Assembly: GCF_019711195.1 (NCBI RefSeq)
Contig: NZ_CP081299.1
Coordinates: forward strand, 2,480,001-2,544,000
Direction: 5' to 3'
DNA: 64,000 nt
Origin: Dyadobacter sp. NIV53
GTDB lineage: Bacteria; Bacteroidota; Bacteroidia; Cytophagales; Spirosomataceae
Shown here: piece after piece, positions 8,177 to 16,366 of the stretch
Position numbering within the stretch: the first letter of the stretch is position 1
Layout: every line of letters begins with the position of its first letter
The notes under the pieces: model-generated
What the model was told of the DNA's origin: nothing
Seen by the model: only the letters and a program-made list of their open reading frames with translations
Database searches by the model: none
Program-made: the position numbers and the translations under genes

Positions 8177-11100
8177 ATGGATAAGCTTATTAAAAGTATC
8201 ATTGGGTTTTCACTCAAACATAAGGCTATTGTCTTTTTTATCACTTTGCTGGTGGTTGTGGCAGGAGCAATCAGTTTTTATTTCACACCGGTTGAAGCCT
8301 ATCCGGACGTGACAAATACTGAGGTTGTGATCATTACGCAATGGTCGGGCAGAAGCGCTGAGGAAGTGGAACGTTTCATTTCCATTCCTATCGAAACAGA
8401 AATGAATTCGATCAGCCATAAGTCGGCTTTGCGTTCTATCAATTTATTTGGCCTTTCTTTTATCAAAATTGTTTTTGAAGATGGTGTCGATGGTTTTAAT
8501 GCCAGGATGGAAGCGTCACAGAAACTGGCAAACGTAAACCTGCCGGATGGTGTCGATGCTGAAATACAGCCGCCTGCAGGCCCGACCGGTGAAATTTACC
8601 GTTATACACTGGAATCAAAAACCAAAACCAATACAGAACTGAAAACAATTCAGGACTGGGTGGTAGAAAAAAGCCTGAAAGCAGTTTCGGGTGTAGCTGA
8701 TGTGGTTAGTTTCGGCGGTCATATCAAAACATTTGAGGTAAGTGTAAATCCTAATCTTTTATCAAAATTCGGGCTGACTGCGCTGGATGTATACAGCGCG
8801 CTGCAACGTGCCAATGTGAATGTAGGCGGCGATGTACTGCGCCAGGGACAGCAGGCTTTTGTGGTAAGAGGGATCGGAATAGTAACGGGCATACCGGACA
8901 TTGAAAAAATTATTGTTAAAAATCTCAACGGCGTTCCTGTCCGGATGTCCAATATTGGTACCGTTCACGAATCCGCTTTGCCACAGCTTGGGATTGTTGG
9001 CCGCGACAGCCATGATGATGTGGTAGAAGGAATTGTACTCATGCGAAAAGGAGAAAATCCGGGTGAAGTGCTACCAACGCTGAAAGCAAAAGTGGATTAT
9101 CTGAATACAGTCGTTCTGCCTAATGATGTAAAAATCAAAGTATTTTATGATCGTACCGAGCTGAATAAACATACTTTGAGTACGGTTGGGGAAAACGTAA
9201 TGATGGGTATTACACTGGTAACAATTATCCTGCTGATTTTCCTTGCCGACTGGCGTACAACGGTTACTGTTGCCCTGGTTATTCCGCTTGCCTTATTATT
9301 TGCATTTATTCTTATGCGGGCAAAAGGTATGAGTGCCAATCTTCTTTCCATCGGTGCTATTGACTTCGGTATTATCATTGACGGAGCAGTTGTAATGGTC
9401 GAAGGGTTGTTTGTGATGCTCGCGCACTGGGCCGAAACCGAAGGAATGGAGAAATTCAATAAGCGCGCGAAACTGGGAAAAATCCTGAAAACTGCATTGG
9501 AAATGGGTAAATCTATTTTCGTTTCCAAACTGATCATCATTACAGCACTCTTACCTATTTTCTCTTTCCAGAAAGTAGAAGGAAAACTGTTCAGCCCACT
9601 GGCTTTTACAATGGGTTTTGCACTGCTGGGAGCGCTTTTACTGGCACTGACCTTTGTACCCGTTATGAGCAGCATTCTGTTAAATAAAAATGTAAGAGAA
9701 CGCCATAACCCGATCATTTCATGGCTCAACAGGAAGTATTCACCACTGCTGGACCACGTGATGCTATATCCAAAACGGGCCGTATTAACAGCTGTAATCG
9801 CATTGTGCGTTGCTATTTTTTCGTTCCGCTGGGTAGGCTCTGAATTTTTGCCACATCTGAATGAAGGTTCTATTTATGTTCGGGCAAGTATGCCATTGTC
9901 CGTAAGTCTGGAAGACAGCTACCATTATACCCGTAAATTCCGTCAGATTTTTGAACAGTTTCCGGAAGTAAGAGGAGTGATTTCCCAAACGGGCAGGCCT
10001 AATGACGGAACCGACGCCACCGGATTTTTTAACCAGGAATTTTTCGTGGATCTTTTTCCGGCCGATGAATGGAAACGGGATATTACCAAGGATCAGCTCA
10101 TTGCCCAGATGCAGGCCAAACTGGCAGGCTATAAAGGAATAGATTTTGGTTTTTCACAACCTATTTCGGATAATGTGGAAGAAGCTGTATCAGGAGTAAA
10201 AGGCTCAATTGCGGTAAAAATTACAGGAGACGATCTTAATCTGCTCGATAAAAAAGCGGATGAAGTTTATGCGCAACTCAAAACGGTGCAAGGCGTGGAA
10301 GACCTGGGTATTTTCCGGAATCTTGGACAACCCGAATTACGGATTACGCTCAATCCTGATAAAATGGCCCAATATGGGGTTGATGCGGCGGATGCTAATG
10401 CAGTTATTGAAATGGCGATTGGCGGAAAAGCAGTGAGCCAGGTATATGAAGGCGAGCGGAAATTTGATCTGCGGCTTCGTTATGATCTTCCTTATCGCTC
10501 TTCTATTGACCAGATTGGCAATTTGCTGGTACCAACTTTAAACGGTGGAAAAATACCGTTAAAAGAACTGGCATCCATTAACAATCAGGCCGGGCCTGCA
10601 TTTATTTACAGGGAAGACAATGCGAGGTTTATTGCCGTGAAATTCTCAGTACGCGGCCGTGATCTGGGTAGTGCAGTAGACGAAGCACGAGGCAAAGTAA
10701 AACAGCATGTAAAACTTGCGAAAGGTTATGAAATTAAATGGAATGGTGAATTTGAAAACCAGGAACGCGCTGAACGTCAGTTGATGGTAGTAGTTCCGAT
10801 TAGTATTCTATTGATTTTCTTTATCCTGTTTGCTTCCTTTGGAAATACGCTGGATTCGGTTCTGGTATTACTTAATGTACCTTTTGCCCTGATTGGTGGT
10901 ATTGCGGCCTTGTTGCTTACCAACACGAATTTTAGTATTTCAGCAGGTGTTGGATTTATTGCATTGTTTGGCGTTGCAACGCAGGATGGTGTAATTCTGG
11001 TTAATAAGTTCAGGCATAATCTGCATGCCGGAATGCCACTGATCGAGGCAATTAAAGATGGTGCCAGATCACGGTTGCGGCCAGTTATCATGACTGCATT

Positions 11101-11287
11101 AATGGCTTCCCTTGGATTACTACCAGCAGCTTTAAGTACAGGAATTGGCTCTGAAACCCAGAAACCACTGGCAATTGTGGTGATTGGCGGATTGATGACA
11201 GCAACATTATTATCGCTGCTTATCCTGCCAACGATTTACGAATATATTTACAGCAGCAGGGAACGAAGGAAGAAGTTGCTGAAATAA
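8177..11287 (+). CDS. CzcA/CusA-type heavy-metal RND efflux pump
   Basis: This 1036-residue inner-membrane protein has the 12-helix RND layout: helix 1 at about 15-33, a large periplasmic loop, helices 2-6, a second periplasmic loop and helices 7-12. The diagnostic proton-relay motif of heavy-metal (HME) pumps is present in helix 4 as DFGIIIDGAVVMVE, with D396, D402 and E409 matching the essential acidic residues known in CzcA. It uses proton influx to drive export of divalent or monovalent metal cations through the adaptor and outer-membrane factor encoded just upstream. The metal cannot be named from sequence alone, since methionine placement and the distinction between Cus and Czc were not resolved. 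Confidence 0.93.
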   Translation: MDKLIKSIIGFSLKHKAIVFFITLLVVVAGAISFYFTPVEAYPDVTNTEVVIITQWSGRSAEEVERFISIPIETEMNSISHKSALRSINLFGLSFIKIVFEDGVDGFNARMEASQKLANVNLPDGVDAEIQPPAGPTGEIYRYTLESKTKTNTELKTIQDWVVEKSLKAVSGVADVVSFGGHIKTFEVSVNPNLLSKFGLTALDVYSALQRANVNVGGDVLRQGQQAFVVRGIGIVTGIPDIEKIIVKNLNGVPVRMSNIGTVHESALPQLGIVGRDSHDDVVEGIVLMRKGENPGEVLPTLKAKVDYLNTVVLPNDVKIKVFYDRTELNKHTLSTVGENVMMGITLVTIILLIFLADWRTTVTVALVIPLALLFAFILMRAKGMSANLLSIGAIDFGIIIDGAVVMVEGLFVMLAHWAETEGMEKFNKRAKLGKILKTALEMGKSIFVSKLIIITALLPIFSFQKVEGKLFSPLAFTMGFALLGALLLALTFVPVMSSILLNKNVRERHNPIISWLNRKYSPLLDHVMLYPKRAVLTAVIALCVAIFSFRWVGSEFLPHLNEGSIYVRASMPLSVSLEDSYHYTRKFRQIFEQFPEVRGVISQTGRPNDGTDATGFFNQEFFVDLFPADEWKRDITKDQLIAQMQAKLAGYKGIDFGFSQPISDNVEEAVSGVKGSIAVKITGDDLNLLDKKADEVYAQLKTVQGVEDLGIFRNLGQPELRITLNPDKMAQYGVDAADANAVIEMAIGGKAVSQVYEGERKFDLRLRYDLPYRSSIDQIGNLLVPTLNGGKIPLKELASINNQAGPAFIYREDNARFIAVKFSVRGRDLGSAVDEARGKVKQHVKLAKGYEIKWNGEFENQERAERQLMVVVPISILLIFFILFASFGNTLDSVLVLLNVPFALIGGIAALLLTNTNFSISAGVGFIALFGVATQDGVILVNKFRHNLHAGMPLIEAIKDGARSRLRPVIMTALMASLGLLPAALSTGIGSETQKPLAIVVIGGLMTATLLSLLILPTIYEYIYSSRERRKKLLK

Positions 11288-11311
11288 CTGGGTGTAAGTT
11301 TTGTAGAAGTG

Positions 11312-11343
11312 GCGCGAAGGTCATCCCTTCGTGCTTCTTCATT
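11312..11343 (+). terminator. Possible terminator after the efflux operon
   Basis: A 9-base stem (GCGCGAAGG with CCTTCGTGC, one mismatch) and a short loop are followed by TTCTTCATT, 25 bases after the pump stop codon. The T-run is weak, so this is tentative. Confidence 0.4.
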
Positions 11344-11368
11344 ATATGGACTCAGGCTGATCAAATTT

Positions 11369-11427
11369 ATATAAACGCGTTACAAACGCGAAGCCATAGC
11401 CGTCCCGATTGCAAATCGGGGCGAGCC
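11369..11427. repeat. REP-like unit, single orientation
   Basis: Contains TATAAACGCGTTACAAACGCG followed by GAAGC and the hairpin CCCGATTGCAAATCGGG ending GCGAGCC. It equals the right half of the RAYT-flanking units. The rest of the 11288-11613 gap shows only AT-rich sequence that should include the promoter of the next gene. Confidence 0.8.
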
Positions 11428-11613
11428 AGAATCTTAAATGAACCATTTTACGTTAAAATTCGCTATATTAATTATCTATCCTGATCGCTTGTTATAATTG
11501 CAATGAATAAATTTGCTATTGAAATAATTGATTTAATTATAAACAAATGAGAATTCCGGACATTACTGTAAAATGAAATGTATTCCGGACCGACTTAAAT
11601 TAAAAGTGCCGGT

Positions 11614-12228
11614 ATGAATGGTGAAGTAAGCAGATTTATTGACTCCGGAATATTGGAAATGTATGTTTTGGGAGATACCAGTCCGGAACAAAATGAGCAA
11701 ATGGAGCGAATGCTGAAGGAGCACGTCGAAATCCGGGAGGAACTATATTCCATTGAAGTTGCTCTGGAAAAGTATGCCATTAATCAAGCTGCTCCTGTTG
11801 ATCCTACAATCAAGCCGTTTTTAATGGCAACAGTAGATTATATGCAACGAATATCCAATGGTGAGCCCGTTTCATTTCCTCCTCAGATCGCTGCAGACTC
11901 TTTAATATCTGATTATAACGACTGGCTTAACAGAGCAGATCTTCAACTCACCGGGCCTTTGGATGAAATTGAGGCGCATATCATTGGTTCAACGCCCGAA
12001 CTGACAACAGCTATTGTCTGGATTAGAAATGGCGCACCTGCTGAAATACATAAAAAAGAACTGGAAACTTTTCTTATCGTCGAAGGCACCTGCAATATTG
12101 TAGTTGAGGGAAAAGATAATCATCTCGGCCGGGGCGATATATTTACTATTCCATTATACAGGTCACATTATGTGCAGATCACTTCTGCAATACCTTGTAA
12201 AATTATCCTGCAAAGGCTGGCAGCTTAG
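11614..12228 (+). CDS. ChrR-like cupin protein with anti-sigma-type N-terminus
   Basis: This 204-residue protein is soluble, with no signal or membrane helix. Residues about 8-60 resemble the helical anti-sigma domain seen in Bacteroidota (LEMYVLGDTSPEQNEQMERML), but without the usual zinc-binding His/Cys set. Residues about 110-200 form a single cupin barrel (IVEGTCNIVVEG, then GRGDIFTIPL). ChrR-type proteins hold an ECF sigma factor until an oxidant or metal signal is sensed by the cupin. No sigma gene is adjacent; the nearest is at 17943 on the other strand. The gene lies between REP-like units of the same orientation (11369 and 12245). Family assignment is moderate, partner unknown. Confidence 0.65.
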   Translation: MNGEVSRFIDSGILEMYVLGDTSPEQNEQMERMLKEHVEIREELYSIEVALEKYAINQAAPVDPTIKPFLMATVDYMQRISNGEPVSFPPQIAADSLISDYNDWLNRADLQLTGPLDEIEAHIIGSTPELTTAIVWIRNGAPAEIHKKELETFLIVEGTCNIVVEGKDNHLGRGDIFTIPLYRSHYVQITSAIPCKIILQRLAA

Positions 12229-12244
12229 AATAGTATAAATTTGA

Positions 12245-12303
12245 TATAAACGCGTTACAAACGCGATGCCATAACGACACCGATTGCAAATCGCTGTAAG
12301 CGG
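12245..12303. repeat. Partly decayed REP-like unit
   Basis: TATAAACGCGTTACAAACGCG is intact here, while the second hairpin has decayed to ACCGATTGCAAATCGCTGT. Same orientation as the unit at 11369. Confidence 0.7.
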
Positions 12304-12311
12304 GACTAAAC

Positions 12312-12357
12312 CATAAACCGCTACGTGGGCGCACCGATTGTAAACCAGTGTCAGCAA
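12312..12357. repeat. Strongly decayed REP-like remnant
   Basis: CACCGATTGTAAACCAGTGTCAGC matches the second half of the neighbouring unit at most positions but no longer forms a stable hairpin. It suggests an old tandem copy. Confidence 0.4.
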
Positions 12358-12396
12358 GTTAAGCCGATACATCAGTCACAAAGTGTCGATAAAAAG

Positions 12397-12678
12397 TCAT
12401 TTATTTAAATAATGACCCAGTACAGATATAAAAGTGACCGTTACTATATTTTCATCTATGCGATAAATTAAGCGATCCTTTTTGTTTATCCGTCCTGACC
12501 AGTAACCAGTCAGGTTAAATTTTAATGGTTCCGGTTTTCCGATTCCTGTTTTAGGAGTTTCATACAACTCAGAAAATATATTATTTATTTTTAAAATTGA
12601 TGCTTTATCACCTGATTTCTTAATTTTAAGAAGTTCTTTCTCGGCAACTTCTGAAATAATTACCCTATATTTTCCCAT
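12397..12678 (-). CDS. yoeB: Txe/YoeB-family toxin (ribosome-dependent mRNA endonuclease)
   Basis: The 93-residue product has the YoeB pattern GKPEPLK, GYWSGRI, DRLIYRI and a C-terminal GHY. By position, E50, R69 and H89 correspond to the catalytic Glu, Arg and His of Escherichia coli YoeB. YoeB toxins bind the ribosomal A site and cut mRNA, and are neutralised by a YefM antitoxin. The start codon overlaps the antitoxin gene by 19 bases, the usual coupled layout. All key residues are present, so it is probably functional. Confidence 0.9.
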   Translation of the reverse strand: MGKYRVIISEVAEKELLKIKKSGDKASILKINNIFSELYETPKTGIGKPEPLKFNLTGYWSGRINKKDRLIYRIDENIVTVTFISVLGHYLNK

Positions 12679-12911
12679 ATTGACTTACTGGGATCAAGGA
12701 CTTTATATTTGCCTTCGCTGATTTTTTTCTCAGCTGCTTTTATGAGATTTATCAATTCAGGATTAACTGATAAGGCATCTGCTTCGGATAGTGGTGTAAG
12801 TAAGTATGATTTATCTTTACCCCACTGCACGACGATCTGGACTTTATCATCCAACAAATCAAAATATTTTTTTTGATTACTTCGAAATTCCCGGCTGCTA
12901 ATTACCAACAT
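12660..12911 (-). CDS. yefM: YefM/Phd-family antitoxin
   Basis: This 83-residue protein has the Phd/YefM N-terminal DNA-binding fold (MLVISSREFRSNQKKYFDLL, then a VVQWGKDKSYLLTPL strand segment) and a charged C-terminus for wrapping the toxin. It precedes and overlaps the toxin gene. The promoter region immediately upstream is covered by an inverted repeat (12917-12957) suitable for autorepression by the antitoxin or the complex. Confidence 0.88.
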   Translation of the reverse strand: MLVISSREFRSNQKKYFDLLDDKVQIVVQWGKDKSYLLTPLSEADALSVNPELINLIKAAEKKISEGKYKVLDPSKSIWENIG

Positions 12912-12916
12912 AATGA

Positions 12917-12957
12917 TATCTATCTTTGTGTAATAAATTGGTACACATAGATAGATA
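12917..12957. promoter_or_regulatory. Inverted-repeat operator with promoter elements between yefM and GNAT gene
   Basis: The 15-base arms TATCTATCTTTGTGT and ACACATAGATAGATA pair with one mismatch and are 11 bases apart, filling nearly the whole divergent gap. On the minus strand TATCTATG resembles the Bacteroidota -7 element TAnnTTTG, with a TTG 19 bases upstream as a possible -33 element. On the plus strand the left arm contains TATCTTTG. Autoregulation of the toxin-antitoxin operon, and perhaps co-control of the GNAT gene, is inferred. Confidence 0.6.
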
Positions 12958-12958
12958 A

Positions 12959-13450
12959 ATGCTTATAGAAAACAATTCACTGATGCCAATGCCGCAACTC
13001 TTAACAAGAAAAGCCGCCCTTTCCGACCTTCCCACACTATTACGTTTTGAACAAGGCGTTATCACTGCTGAAAGGCCATTTGACAGTGATATAAAGCCGG
13101 ATCCTGTGCATTATTACGACATTGAGGAATTAATCAATGCATCGCATATTGAACTCGTTGTAGCCGAAGTGGATGGAGAACTTATCGGCTGCGGTTATGC
13201 GCGTATTGAAAAGTCAAGACATTTTTTGAGACATCCCTTGCATGCATATTTGGGATTTATGTACGTTGATCCGGCTCATCGCGGAAAAGGTGTTAACAAA
13301 AAAATTATTGAAGCTTTGAAACAATGGGCACTGTCACGGAATATTAAGGAACTGCGGCTGGATGTTTATGAAGGAAATTTGCCAGCAGTTCAGGCTTATG
13401 AAAAAGCAGGATTCAGCAAACAGCTGATCAACATGCGAATGGATATATAA
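12959..13450 (+). CDS. GNAT-family N-acetyltransferase
   Basis: The product (163 residues from this start) has a GNAT fold, with the acetyl-CoA pyrophosphate loop DPAHRGKGVNKKIIEAL and a C-terminal NLPAVQAYEKAGF motif. The substrate is unknown. The first ATG is one base beyond the inverted repeat, so translation may begin at in-frame ATG 12983 or 12989, just before the domain (TRKAALSDLPTLL). It is transcribed away from the toxin-antitoxin pair and ends at a strong hairpin. Confidence 0.85.
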   Translation: MLIENNSLMPMPQLLTRKAALSDLPTLLRFEQGVITAERPFDSDIKPDPVHYYDIEELINASHIELVVAEVDGELIGCGYARIEKSRHFLRHPLHAYLGFMYVDPAHRGKGVNKKIIEALKQWALSRNIKELRLDVYEGNLPAVQAYEKAGFSKQLINMRMDI

Positions 13451-13452
13451 AA

Positions 13453-13505
13453 TAACCCTGCTAGTATGGACTTTAAATCCGTATTAGCAGGGTTAACTTT
13501 TTTTG
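13453..13505. terminator. Strong terminator between GNAT and DUF2911 genes
   Basis: Arms starting TAACCCTGCTAGTATGGA and ending TAGCAGGGTTA form an 18-base stem with two G-U pairs and a 7-base loop, followed by ACTTTTTTTT. It lies between convergent genes and can serve both, with the plus strand having the better T-run. Confidence 0.8.
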
Positions 13506-13515
13506 CAGAAGCGCA

Positions 13516-14055
13516 CTATTTTATAGAAACAGATGCCTGTGTATTTTCCCAACCAAGAGAAAAACCACTTGATGTAACCTCATACATTAAACGCTCATTC
13601 AGTGAAGCACTTTTGCCGGGTTTTACTTTCACACTAAGAACGTCTTTTGAAGCGTCTTTCGAAGTTTCCCCTGACCGCTTGATCCCCCACTGGCCTGTTT
13701 CAGAATTGAAAATAAATGTCCATTCGTTTGCACCAGGAATTACATACAAGCTGTATTTTCCGGCAGGCAGCGCTTTTCCTTCCACTTTTATATCCTTATC
13801 TGTTTCAAAAAGAGTAGCCTCATTGGCACCTGCTCTCCATACTTTGTCAAATGGAACTAGGTCTCCAAAAATTTTACGCCCTTTCACCGCCGGACTGGAA
13901 TAATTGATAGTAATCGTTGCTCCTCCCACTTTTCCCGTGGCGGTTTTAGGTGGGCTTGGCCGGCTGGCCTTATCTTCCTGTGCCCAAACAAGTGACGACA
14001 CCAGCATCATTGCCAATGCCATCATCAGTCCTTTTGAAATTGATCCCTTTTTCAT
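13516..14055 (-). CDS. DUF2911 family exported protein
   Basis: This 179-residue protein begins with a signal peptide (to about residue 25, ...SSLVWAQ) followed by the DUF2911 domain. That domain has the recognisable INYSSPAVKGRKIFGDLVPFDKVWR block, then RAGANEATLFET, GKYSLYVIP and W-x-F-IFN. The family is common in Bacteroidota periplasm and has no established biochemical function. It is probably single-gene, with its own terminator at the 3' side shared with the GNAT gene. Confidence 0.88.
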   Translation of the reverse strand: MKKGSISKGLMMALAMMLVSSLVWAQEDKASRPSPPKTATGKVGGATITINYSSPAVKGRKIFGDLVPFDKVWRAGANEATLFETDKDIKVEGKALPAGKYSLYVIPGANEWTFIFNSETGQWGIKRSGETSKDASKDVLSVKVKPGKSASLNERLMYEVTSSGFSLGWENTQASVSIK

Positions 14056-14159
14056 ACTTGCCTTTGTTTAATAGTTGAATAAAATCCATTAAAATTTTTA
14101 TTAAATATCGTCAAAGTTCACTTTATAATATTAGTCGCTTAAAACGAAATAATTAAAAC

Positions 14160-14191
14160 AGCAAAAGTGTCCGGTTAAAGACACTTCTGCT
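14160..14191 (-). terminator. Hairpin terminator after the DUF4097 gene
   Basis: AGCAAAAGTGTC and GACACTTCTGCT pair over 12 bases with one mismatch. On the minus strand the stem is followed by TGTTTTAATTATTT. It sits 60 bases after the DUF4097 stop codon. Confidence 0.55.
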
Positions 14192-14249
14192 ACTATTTTA
14201 TTTAACATTTGGCTATTAGAATCTCTTATATTTCTTCTGTTTTTTTTAA

Positions 14250-15293
14250 TTATTGATTTACGTAAACACTTCCGCTGCTTGCTGAAAGAGTTACAGGAAT
14301 TCCACCGCCATTCATTTTTCCGGTTACGCGGTCCTTTTCAGCATTCCCGTCAAAATTTTTCAATGGAATGTTAACTTTATTTCCTCTCAGGTTTAAATCC
14401 AGGCCTTTATCCAATGGCATAGTAACACGGATACTGCCCGCAGAACTTGACAGATCCAGATATTTACCCAACTGAGTCATAGAAACTTCCACACTTCCTG
14501 AACTTGTACTTGCTTTCAGGTTTCCTGATACATTTGCTAACCGGACAGAGCCGCCGGAAGTCCCTGTGTTCAGCGATCCTTTGATATCGTCCCCTTTTAC
14601 ACTTCCACCACTGGTAACAGCTTCAATTTCACCATCCAGGCTGTTTAATGTAATACTGCCGCCAGATGTTTTCAGGTCAATTCTGCCTTTCAGATCACTT
14701 GCTTTGATACTTCCGCCACTGGTTACCAATTCGATATCTTTTCTGCAATTGGTTACTTCTATGCTGCCTCCGGATGTACGCCCATGAACATTTCCTTCCA
14801 GATCTTCCACTTTAAGACTTCCTCCGCTGGTTGTAAAATTTTGCTCGCCAGTGAGCGATGCAATTCTAATGCTTCCTCCGCTCGTTTTCAGATTAGTAGA
14901 AACAGCCCGTGGTGTATAAACTTTAAACCCAATAGAAACGCTCTTTTCGTTATTCCATTTTACGCCATTCTTTCTTTTGGCAGTCGCTACTACTTTATTT
15001 CCTTCCGTACCAATCAAAATATCATAATCTTCCAGGCGGTCTTCAATTTCCTCCTTACTCAATTCATTTTTACCATTCCAATTATTTGGTGTAACAAACA
15101 TATCTACCTTAAAACCATTATTTTGGCCGCCTGTTACTGCAATCGATCCGCCGGAAGTTTCAACAGTTAGTGCACTTAATGAAGCATTGGTGAAATTTTT
15201 GGAAACATAAGGTTTGTCTTCGGACGACTGAGCATATGAAACAGAGGTAATAAAAAGTGCAAAGGCAATTAAAAATAAATATTTCCTTTTCAT
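14250..15293 (-). CDS. DUF4097-family exported beta-solenoid protein
   Basis: The 347-residue product has a signal peptide (cleavage near ...SVSYAQ, residue 22). From about residue 135 it contains seven consecutive 18-residue repeats, each opening with TSGGS(I/V/L) and followed by degenerate TSSGS and SSAGS copies. Such short turns of beta-strand are expected to stack into a right-handed solenoid, as in DUF4097/DUF4098 (head-GIN-like) proteins. A surface or periplasmic adhesin-like or scaffolding role is only a guess. The repeats also make the DNA locally 54-base periodic. A hairpin terminator follows the gene. Confidence 0.85.
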   Translation of the reverse strand: MKRKYLFLIAFALFITSVSYAQSSEDKPYVSKNFTNASLSALTVETSGGSIAVTGGQNNGFKVDMFVTPNNWNGKNELSKEEIEDRLEDYDILIGTEGNKVVATAKRKNGVKWNNEKSVSIGFKVYTPRAVSTNLKTSGGSIRIASLTGEQNFTTSGGSLKVEDLEGNVHGRTSGGSIEVTNCRKDIELVTSGGSIKASDLKGRIDLKTSGGSITLNSLDGEIEAVTSGGSVKGDDIKGSLNTGTSGGSVRLANVSGNLKASTSSGSVEVSMTQLGKYLDLSSSAGSIRVTMPLDKGLDLNLRGNKVNIPLKNFDGNAEKDRVTGKMNGGGIPVTLSASSGSVYVNQ

Positions 15294-15561
15294 GAGCTAA
15301 TTAGTTTAAGTTTTAATAATGATGTAAAAAATGAAGTCGTAGTTGCATGCTCTGCTTTATTTCTATTATTTTTTTTCAATCCGACTTCTGTTTTTAGTAC
15401 TAAAAAAGCAAACCAATAGCTAAATATACTGACTGTAAAGCACTTACATAACACCCACTGTCCGATTCCGAACACATTACCATAAAAGAGAATACTTATT
15501 AACTATATTAGGTATGATTTTTTGACCACTTTTAACTATTCTCCAATCTTACCAGAAAAAT

Positions 15562-15795
15562 ATGAAAACGTATCAGATAAATATCCTGACTGAAACAGAC
15601 CAGGAATCCGTTGAAAATATACTTAACGAGCTTGCTCAAAAAGGTACAATTGAATTTCATGAAGTTTCAGCTTCACAGCAAACACAGAATAAATCAGTAC
15701 CGGCAACCGAAGACCAGATTGAAGAGATTATAGATGAATCGGAAATAGGGCCTTATTATTCAGAGAAAGAAGCGAAAAATATTCTTAATTTATAA
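15562..15795 (+). CDS. Small acidic protein of unknown function
   Basis: The 77-residue frame starts MKTYQINILTETDQESV and is rich in Glu and Gln, with no signal peptide or membrane helix. Predicted secondary structure from composition is strand-helix at the N-terminus and helix at the C-terminus (YSEKEAKNILNL). It could be an antitoxin-like protein, but no toxin gene follows. The next gene is convergent and overlaps it by 6 bases. I do not recognise the family. Confidence 0.55.
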   Translation: MKTYQINILTETDQESVENILNELAQKGTIEFHEVSASQQTQNKSVPATEDQIEEIIDESEIGPYYSEKEAKNILNL

Positions 15796-16149
15796 ACGCG
15801 TTATTTCCCGGACCTTAATTTCATCCATACTGGTTTTACTTCCCCAGCCGCATTCAATTTCCTTTTTTCTGCCTGTAAGGCTGTATTTCATGTGCACGGA
15901 AACATTGTAATTGGATCCGTCTATGGTTCCTATGGCTTTTTCGATTTTCGCTAAAGACGCTTCGTCAGCAGCCAGATTTACAATTGAACTGTCTTTTTGT
16001 AAAACTGAAAAATGCCACGAGCAGCCGTCGTATTGTATACCGTTACTCCATTCAGCATCAGTTTCTATAACATCAATATCAGAAATTTGATTTTCCTCAA
16101 TACAGCCTGCAAAAAGGAACAAACCGAATATTACCAGTAAAATTTTCAT
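15790..16149 (-). CDS. Small lipoprotein of unknown function
   Basis: The 119-residue product starts with a short lipoprotein signal, MKILLVIFGLFLFAGC, with the lipid-modified Cys at 16. The mature part has two more Cys (DGCSWHF and IECGWG) and could form a disulfide. I recognise no domain. It converges on, and overlaps by 6 bases, the small acidic protein gene. Confidence 0.65.
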   Translation of the reverse strand: MKILLVIFGLFLFAGCIEENQISDIDVIETDAEWSNGIQYDGCSWHFSVLQKDSSIVNLAADEASLAKIEKAIGTIDGSNYNVSVHMKYSLTGRKKEIECGWGSKTSMDEIKVREITRL

Positions 16150-16366
16150 GGTTTTGGGTCAGAAGTTGTTGTGATAAAATATGGACAGTACACTAATTTT
16201 TATTACTGATTAAAAAACCAGTCAAAAGGTTGGAACTACTTCAAAAAACATTCGTGAATATAAACTTCTGATAATGATTTGATTTTTTTACATTGCAATA
16301 GCAGGTCATTTTTTAATGATCGTAAACAAATGCTGTTCAATATTGAATGTAAACAAAATACCTCCA

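Noticed and set aside
9145..9729. 194-codon open frame antisense to the RND pump gene
   Set aside because: It lies wholly within a gene with clear family motifs; the antisense product is low in complexity and shows no domain.
15290..15475. 61-codon minus-strand frame upstream of the DUF4097 gene
   Set aside because: It overlaps the DUF4097 start region, consists of biased AT-rich codons and lacks any domain or promoter; it is probably non-coding.
15788..15804. TATAAACGCGTTA near the stop of the small acidic gene, and ACGCGTTAT at 22464, as REP units
   Set aside because: Only 9-13 bases match one arm of the REP element, with no second hairpin, so chance or very old decay cannot be told apart.
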